A stretch of DNA of 64,000 nucleotides from Phytomonospora endophytica (GTDB lineage: Bacteria; Actinomycetota; Actinomycetes; Mycobacteriales; Micromonosporaceae). The notes beneath the pieces are model-generated. The model was not told where the DNA came from and made no database searches. It worked only from the letters and a program-made list of their open reading frames with translations. Positions 62,008 to 64,000 of the stretch are shown here, piece after piece (within the stretch, counting starts at the first letter, position 1; every line of letters starts with the position of its first letter). Where the stretch lies: assembly GCF_014202425.1 (NCBI RefSeq), contig NZ_JACHGT010000009.1, positions 124,001-188,000 of the forward strand, read 5' to 3'. The position numbers and the translations under genes were made by a program.

Positions 62008-62994
62008 ATGGCCTTCCAATACCCCTCCGCGAACGAGATCATGACCGAGGCGAACAAGATCCCGGCACTCGCCTACGAGAAACTCTGCGAAGAGGCCGAT
62101 TCCTATCAGGAGGCCTACGAGGAGAAATACGGGGAGGGGTCACTGGCACTGGCCGGTCCGCGCACCCTCGCCGATTACCTGGACGGCATGAAGACCGCCT
62201 TCGACTGGATCCCCGGCGTTTTCGAGAGTTTCACCGAACCGGATCTGAGCGCGCTGGAGAAACTGACCGACTCGATGCGCGCGGCCGAGGGCAGTTTCGG
62301 CAGCGGCGGTCTCGGCCTGGCCACGCTCGCGATGGACCTGATGGGCGAGGGAGGCTGGGACGGGACCTTCTCGGCGACCTTCCGGGCCAACTTCCTGGCC
62401 ACCCTCACCGGCCCCGAATCCATTCCCGACAACCAGAAGAAGGTCATCACCACCCTGCGGGAGCAGATGGAGGCGAACGAGGCGATCTTCGCCGCCGTCC
62501 GCACCGACGCCCTGCAGCTGGCCAAGAACGTCATCACGGCGCTGGAAGCGGTCGGCGACAAGAGCAGCGACGACATCTCCATGGGACTGTGCGTCGCCGG
62601 GATCGTCGTGGCGACGGCGGGCGTGCTTCTCGCACCGGTCACCGGCGGCATGTCGGTCGGCGGGGCGCTGGCGGTCAACCTGACGCTCAACAGCGTCAGC
62701 GCGGCCATCACCGTCGGCGACAAGCTCCTGCCCGAGGACGGCGACATCCCGCTCGACGCCGACACCGTCAACGGCGTCATCGACAACATGGCCGCGGCCA
62801 TGGAACGGCTGTGGACGTACATCACGACCGAGGAGGACAAGATCATCAAGGTCCTCGGCGAGAACCACGAGAAGATCATCGCGCTGCGGCAGGCGGCGAA
62901 CGCCTCCGGCTATTCGAGCCCGATCATGCCGCTGCGCCCCGACCTCGCGGTGAACATGAACAAGCCGGGCCTGCTGGTCGACCGGCTCGACTGA
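62008..62994 (+). CDS. WXG-like helical protein with central hydrophobic region
   Basis: A 328-residue protein. Residues 1–150 are long helices separated by GEGGWDGTFSATFRANF, where WDG-x5-F matches the WxG turn of ESX/LXG proteins. A central hydrophobic segment (VAGIVVATAGVLLAPVTGGMSVGGALAV, about 195–225) could insert in a membrane, and a final helical part (MAAAMERLWTYITTEEDKIIKVL) follows. It could be a toxin-like or pore-forming partner secreted with the preceding protein; that is inferred. The ATG begins one base after the upstream stop. Confidence 0.65.
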   Translation: MAFQYPSANEIMTEANKIPALAYEKLCEEADSYQEAYEEKYGEGSLALAGPRTLADYLDGMKTAFDWIPGVFESFTEPDLSALEKLTDSMRAAEGSFGSGGLGLATLAMDLMGEGGWDGTFSATFRANFLATLTGPESIPDNQKKVITTLREQMEANEAIFAAVRTDALQLAKNVITALEAVGDKSSDDISMGLCVAGIVVATAGVLLAPVTGGMSVGGALAVNLTLNSVSAAITVGDKLLPEDGDIPLDADTVNGVIDNMAAAMERLWTYITTEEDKIIKVLGENHEKIIALRQAANASGYSSPIMPLRPDLAVNMNKPGLLVDRLD

Positions 62995-62995
62995 G

Positions 62996-64000
62996 TCAGC
63001 AGGCCCTTCCCCACGACTTCAGCAGCCTGCGCGCCGAACCGCCCACCGGCCCGGCCGCCTCGTACAGCACGTCACGCGGGGCGGGCCGGGCCGTTTCGGC
63101 GGCCGCGACGACCTCGGCGGCGTCGGTGATCGTGTCCGAGCAGACGCTGAGCAGGTAGTCGGGGATCTGGAGGCGCGGGTCGACGCATCCGACGAGCGGC
63201 ACGCCGACGGCGGCGACGAGCGGGAAGACCGTGCCGGGGATGCCGACGGCGACCTCCGCGCGCGCCGAGGCCTGGACCGAGGGGACCTCGCTGATCTCGT
63301 AGCGCTCCCAGAGCGTGCGGTCCTCGCGCGGGTGGAGGCCGACGAGAACGTGCCTGCCCGACGCCGCGAGCTTCTCGGCGGCGGCCAGGAGGAGCTCGGT
63401 GCCGGGCGCCGAACCGCCGGTGCCGTCGGACTTCGTGACGCTCGTGAGGACCAGGACCGTGCCCGCCTCCGGCGCGTGGCGTGGCAGGTCGTCGGTCTGC
63501 GGCGAACCGACGACCTCGACGCGGCGGCGCGTGCCGAGGTAGTCGTCGAAGACCTTCGCCTCCGCCGGGGACGACGCCGTCAGTACGCGCAGCCGCCGCC
63601 GGAACTCGTGCGCGCGGGGCGCCTCGACCGGCAGCTGGTAGGCCAGGGACGACGCGGCGAGCGGCAGCCGCTTGAGGGCGGCGGCGCAGTCGGCGGGCCA
63701 GTCGCCGGCACCGGTGACGACGAGGAGGTCGGCGCGCGGCACGTCGTCGAGCGTCGCGACCGGCACCGGATCGCCCGGCTGGACACCGGACAGGTCCGGC
63801 ACGAGCTGGACGACGTCCCAGCCGCGCCGCCGAGCCTCGGGAAGCAGGGGCTTGACGTGGTAGGTGCCCCACGGCTCGTTCGTGGCGACGAGTACCCGCC
63901 GCCGGTGGGGACGGCCATGCGCGTCGGCGGGGCCGGCACCGACGACGGCGACGCCCGCACCGGTGAGCGCGGCGGTGAGAAGGGAACGGCGGGAGATGGC
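62996..64000 (-). CDS. Tat-exported GT-B-like protein, N-terminus cut by the window end
   Basis: Open from the window edge, at least 334 residues. The visible start ISRRSLLTAALTGAGVAVVGAG is a twin-arginine (SRRSLL) signal with a cleavage site near GPADA. The body is a two-lobed alpha/beta protein: VLVATNEPWGTYHVKPLLPEARRRGW in lobe 1, VEVVGSPQTDDLP at the hinge and VLVLTSVTKSDGTGGSAPGTELLLAA plus HVLVGLHPRED in lobe 2, like a CDP-glycerol/sialyl-type GT-B glycosyltransferase or epimerase. A folded, exported GT-B-like protein is unusual. It is convergent with the previous gene, with one base between stops. Whether it is enzymatically active is unknown. Confidence 0.75.
   Translation of the reverse strand, partial: AISRRSLLTAALTGAGVAVVGAGPADAHGRPHRRRVLVATNEPWGTYHVKPLLPEARRRGWDVVQLVPDLSGVQPGDPVPVATLDDVPRADLLVVTGAGDWPADCAAALKRLPLAASSLAYQLPVEAPRAHEFRRRLRVLTASSPAEAKVFDDYLGTRRRVEVVGSPQTDDLPRHAPEAGTVLVLTSVTKSDGTGGSAPGTELLLAAAEKLAASGRHVLVGLHPREDRTLWERYEISEVPSVQASARAEVAVGIPGTVFPLVAAVGVPLVGCVDPRLQIPDYLLSVCSDTITDAAEVVAAAETARPAPRDVLYEAAGPVGGSARRLLKSWGRAC

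Overview
This window is a stretch of chromosome from a high-GC, Gram-positive actinomycete. Support comes from a mycothiol S-conjugate amidase (mca), the actinobacterial order Ppx–DUF501–FtsB–enolase, a eukaryotic-type glutamine synthetase (glnII), DUF4307 beside mca and greA, a SARP-type regulator, extreme G/C third-position bias, and many GTG/TTG starts. Gene content fits a Micromonosporales/Glycomycetaceae-like organism, but the family is inference. No phage, insertion sequence, CRISPR or rRNA was seen; one tRNA (Leu, TAA) is present.

Layout. 1–2.8 kb: gamma-glutamylation-type amine catabolism cassette (GS-like ligase, aldehyde dehydrogenase, SDR). 2.9–10.6 kb: a ClpC-like AAA+ chaperone with a strong 5' hairpin over its ribosome-binding site, a cytochrome P450, and a large SARP/NB-ARC regulator whose 3' end runs into a three-copy tandem repeat. 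10.6–20.9 kb: housekeeping genes (glnII with a candidate GlnR box, ung, ilvA, greA, mca, PrsW-like protease, msrA). 21–27.2 kb: transsulfuration (metB, cbs) around a catalytically empty amidase homologue, an epimerase, a VOC protein and an acidic DxDxDG protein without any basic residue. 27.2–34.3 kb: SGNH-like protein lacking its nucleophile, alpha/beta hydrolase, Bax-inhibitor-1 protein, a tandem pair of paralogous membrane proteins, tRNA-Leu and a polytopic GT-C-like protein. 34.3–43 kb: NDH-2, the DUF58–MoxR–DUF4129 operon, and metG preceded by a 13-codon leader ORF and an intrinsic terminator. 43–53 kb: a secreted subtilase, a MarR-linked NmrA/AhpD-like pair, and a WD40 protein with a worn-down STAND NTPase domain. 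53–57.4 kb: ppx, DUF501, ftsB, eno, lipoprotein. 57.5–64 kb: small Cys-containing secreted protein, LLM flavin oxidoreductase/FMN reductase pair, a candidate type VII secretion pair next to a lipoprotein, and a Tat-signal protein cut by the window end.

Genes that work together: metB and cbs (with msrA, metG and mca nearby) form a loose sulfur/methionine/thiol neighbourhood; ppx–DUF501–ftsB–eno is a conserved actinobacterial block; the MoxR operon has four-base or one-base junctions throughout; the GS-like/ALDH/SDR genes are translationally coupled. The strongest candidates for new biology are the metG leader (leader peptide, alternative hairpins, terminator 35 nt before the gene) and the clpC 5' hairpin sequestering its Shine-Dalgarno. 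A recurrent theme is enzyme families retained with active sites erased (amidase, SGNH, AhpD-like, STAND domain).
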